This document shows positions 63,521 to 64,000 of a stretch of 64,000 nucleotides of DNA, one piece after another (the first letter of the stretch is position 1; each line of letters starts with the position of its first letter). Location: assembly GCF_003268595.1 (NCBI RefSeq), contig NZ_CP029797.1, positions 2,997,501 through 3,061,500 on the forward strand. Direction: 5' to 3'. This DNA is from Paraliobacillus zengyii. GTDB lineage: Bacteria; Bacillota; Bacilli; Bacillales; Amphibacillaceae. Made by a program: the position numbers and the translations under genes. Below the pieces are notes generated by a model. That model saw nothing but the letters and a program-made list of their open reading frames with translations. It had not been told where the DNA came from and ran no database searches.

Positions 63521-63614
63521 AATGATGACTCCTTGTTTTGATTGAGGATATTATATTAGTATCGGAAAAGAACTATTGTCTGTATACATTAAATTAAACT
63601 ACAGATTGATACAA

Positions 63615-63648
63615 TAAAAAATAGGAATCAGTTTTGGACCGATCCCTA
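63615..63648 (-). terminator. Terminator of the HAD hydrolase gene
   Basis: On the minus strand TAGGGATC pairs with GATTCCTA, followed by six T residues. Confidence 0.75.
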
Positions 63649-63679
63649 AAGTGAACATTTAAATGTGGCTTTTTCGATT

Positions 63680-64000
63680 TTACACAAATAATCCTAACAG
63701 CTCTTTTGCACTAAACACTTCTTGATCTGGTTTAAACGGAGCATCAACTGGCAATTCTCTTTTGCGATGATTCATCCAGATTGCATGCCATCCAACTTGT
63801 TTTGCTCCTAAAACATCTTTTTCAAAAGAGTCCCCGATATATACAGTTTTTGTTCTATCAAGCTGGAGCTTTTCTTCGATAATCTGAAAGACTTCTTTTT
63901 TCGGTTTTGCATGACCAAGGGTTCCAGAAATAAAGATATTCTCGACCGGAATCCATTTATTAAGTTTTAACTGCTCAATTTTCCGCTTCTGATGTTGCTC
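63680..64000 (-). CDS. HAD-superfamily hydrolase, C-terminal part (YjjG/YfnB-like)
   Basis: Only the last 106 codons lie in the window; the gene continues past position 64000. The visible part contains motif III (GHAKPKKEVFQ, catalytic Lys) and motif IV (YIGDSFEKDVLGAKQVGW, metal-binding Asp residues), followed by a C-terminal WMNHRKRELP. This fits HAD subfamily IA phosphatases such as YjjG/YfnB, which act on pyrimidine nucleotides or small phosphates. The stop codon is TAA at 63680-63682. The rest of the protein, including motif I, cannot be judged. Confidence 0.85.
   Translation of the reverse strand, partial: EQHQKRKIEQLKLNKWIPVENIFISGTLGHAKPKKEVFQIIEEKLQLDRTKTVYIGDSFEKDVLGAKQVGWHAIWMNHRKRELPVDAPFKPDQEVFSAKELLGLFV

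Overview
The window comes from a low-GC, endospore-forming member of the Bacillaceae. Gene content and style point to the halotolerant genera around Oceanobacillus, Virgibacillus or Gracilibacillus, but the genus is inference. The evidence is the sporulation genes (CotX and CotW-like coat proteins, an Sda-type kinase inhibitor), the Bacillus-type sigI-rsgI pair, GGAGG-type ribosome sites with many GTG and TTG starts, strong hairpin terminators, and osmolyte uptake genes (a BCCT carrier and PutP). No rRNA, tRNA, CRISPR array, prophage or intact insertion sequence was seen.

Layout. At 0.1-3.5 kb are two coat genes and a membrane GGDEF-EAL enzyme preceded by a c-di-GMP-I riboswitch with its own terminator. 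At 3.7-7.5 kb are a cysteine-less HesB-fold protein and a very large multi-span membrane protein. At 7.8-12 kb are the divergent BCCT and PutP osmolyte carriers. At 12.1-12.4 kb lies a GC-richer palindromic intergenic repeat. At 12.8-17.7 kb are an Sda-like protein, a hybrid histidine kinase, a LytTR response regulator and a short YitT-type protein. At 17.7-24.7 kb are psiE, sigI-rsgI, an exported DUF5667-type protein behind a second c-di-GMP-I riboswitch, a PilZ protein bracketed by 71-bp repeats, an Asp/Glu racemase-family protein and a TDT carrier. At 25-33 kb are an OsmC-globin fusion with an FNR-like promoter, a ~1980-residue surface protein with lamin-tail and metallophosphoesterase domains, and a frameshifted lipoprotein gene. 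At 33-44.6 kb are a 7TMR-GGDEF protein, a dicarboxylate/amino-acid symporter, two dehydrogenases (SDR and zinc ADH), small membrane proteins, a gamma-glutamyltransferase and a TPR/dynamin-like protein. At 44.7-51.1 kb are a mini PLA2-like protein, a 5'-nucleotidase, an Rpn-type nuclease and the nagA-nagB-nagR-murQ amino-sugar operon with NagR-type operators. At 51.3-56.6 kb are an SDR, a Ser/Thr kinase convergent with a Ser/His/Arg-rich protein, topB and a DUF817 protein. At 56.8-62.4 kb is a sugar MFS carrier next to a three-gene sugar-sensing operon (binding protein, YesM-type kinase, YesN-type regulator). A lone SIR2-like NADase candidate and the 3' end of a HAD phosphatase close the window.

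Themes. (1) Cyclic di-GMP: two riboswitches, a GGDEF-EAL enzyme, a GGDEF enzyme and a PilZ receptor lie within 35 kb, suggesting control of surface or sessile-state genes. (2) Sporulation and phosphorelay control: Sda beside a hybrid kinase, with sigI-rsgI and a Spo0A-box-like site nearby. (3) Amino-sugar and cell-wall recycling: murQ sits inside the nag operon. (4) The OsmC-globin fusion, whose promoter carries an FNR-type palindrome centred at -41.5 from the predicted start, is the most unusual gene. All assignments rest on reading the sequence and recalled family features; no database search was run.
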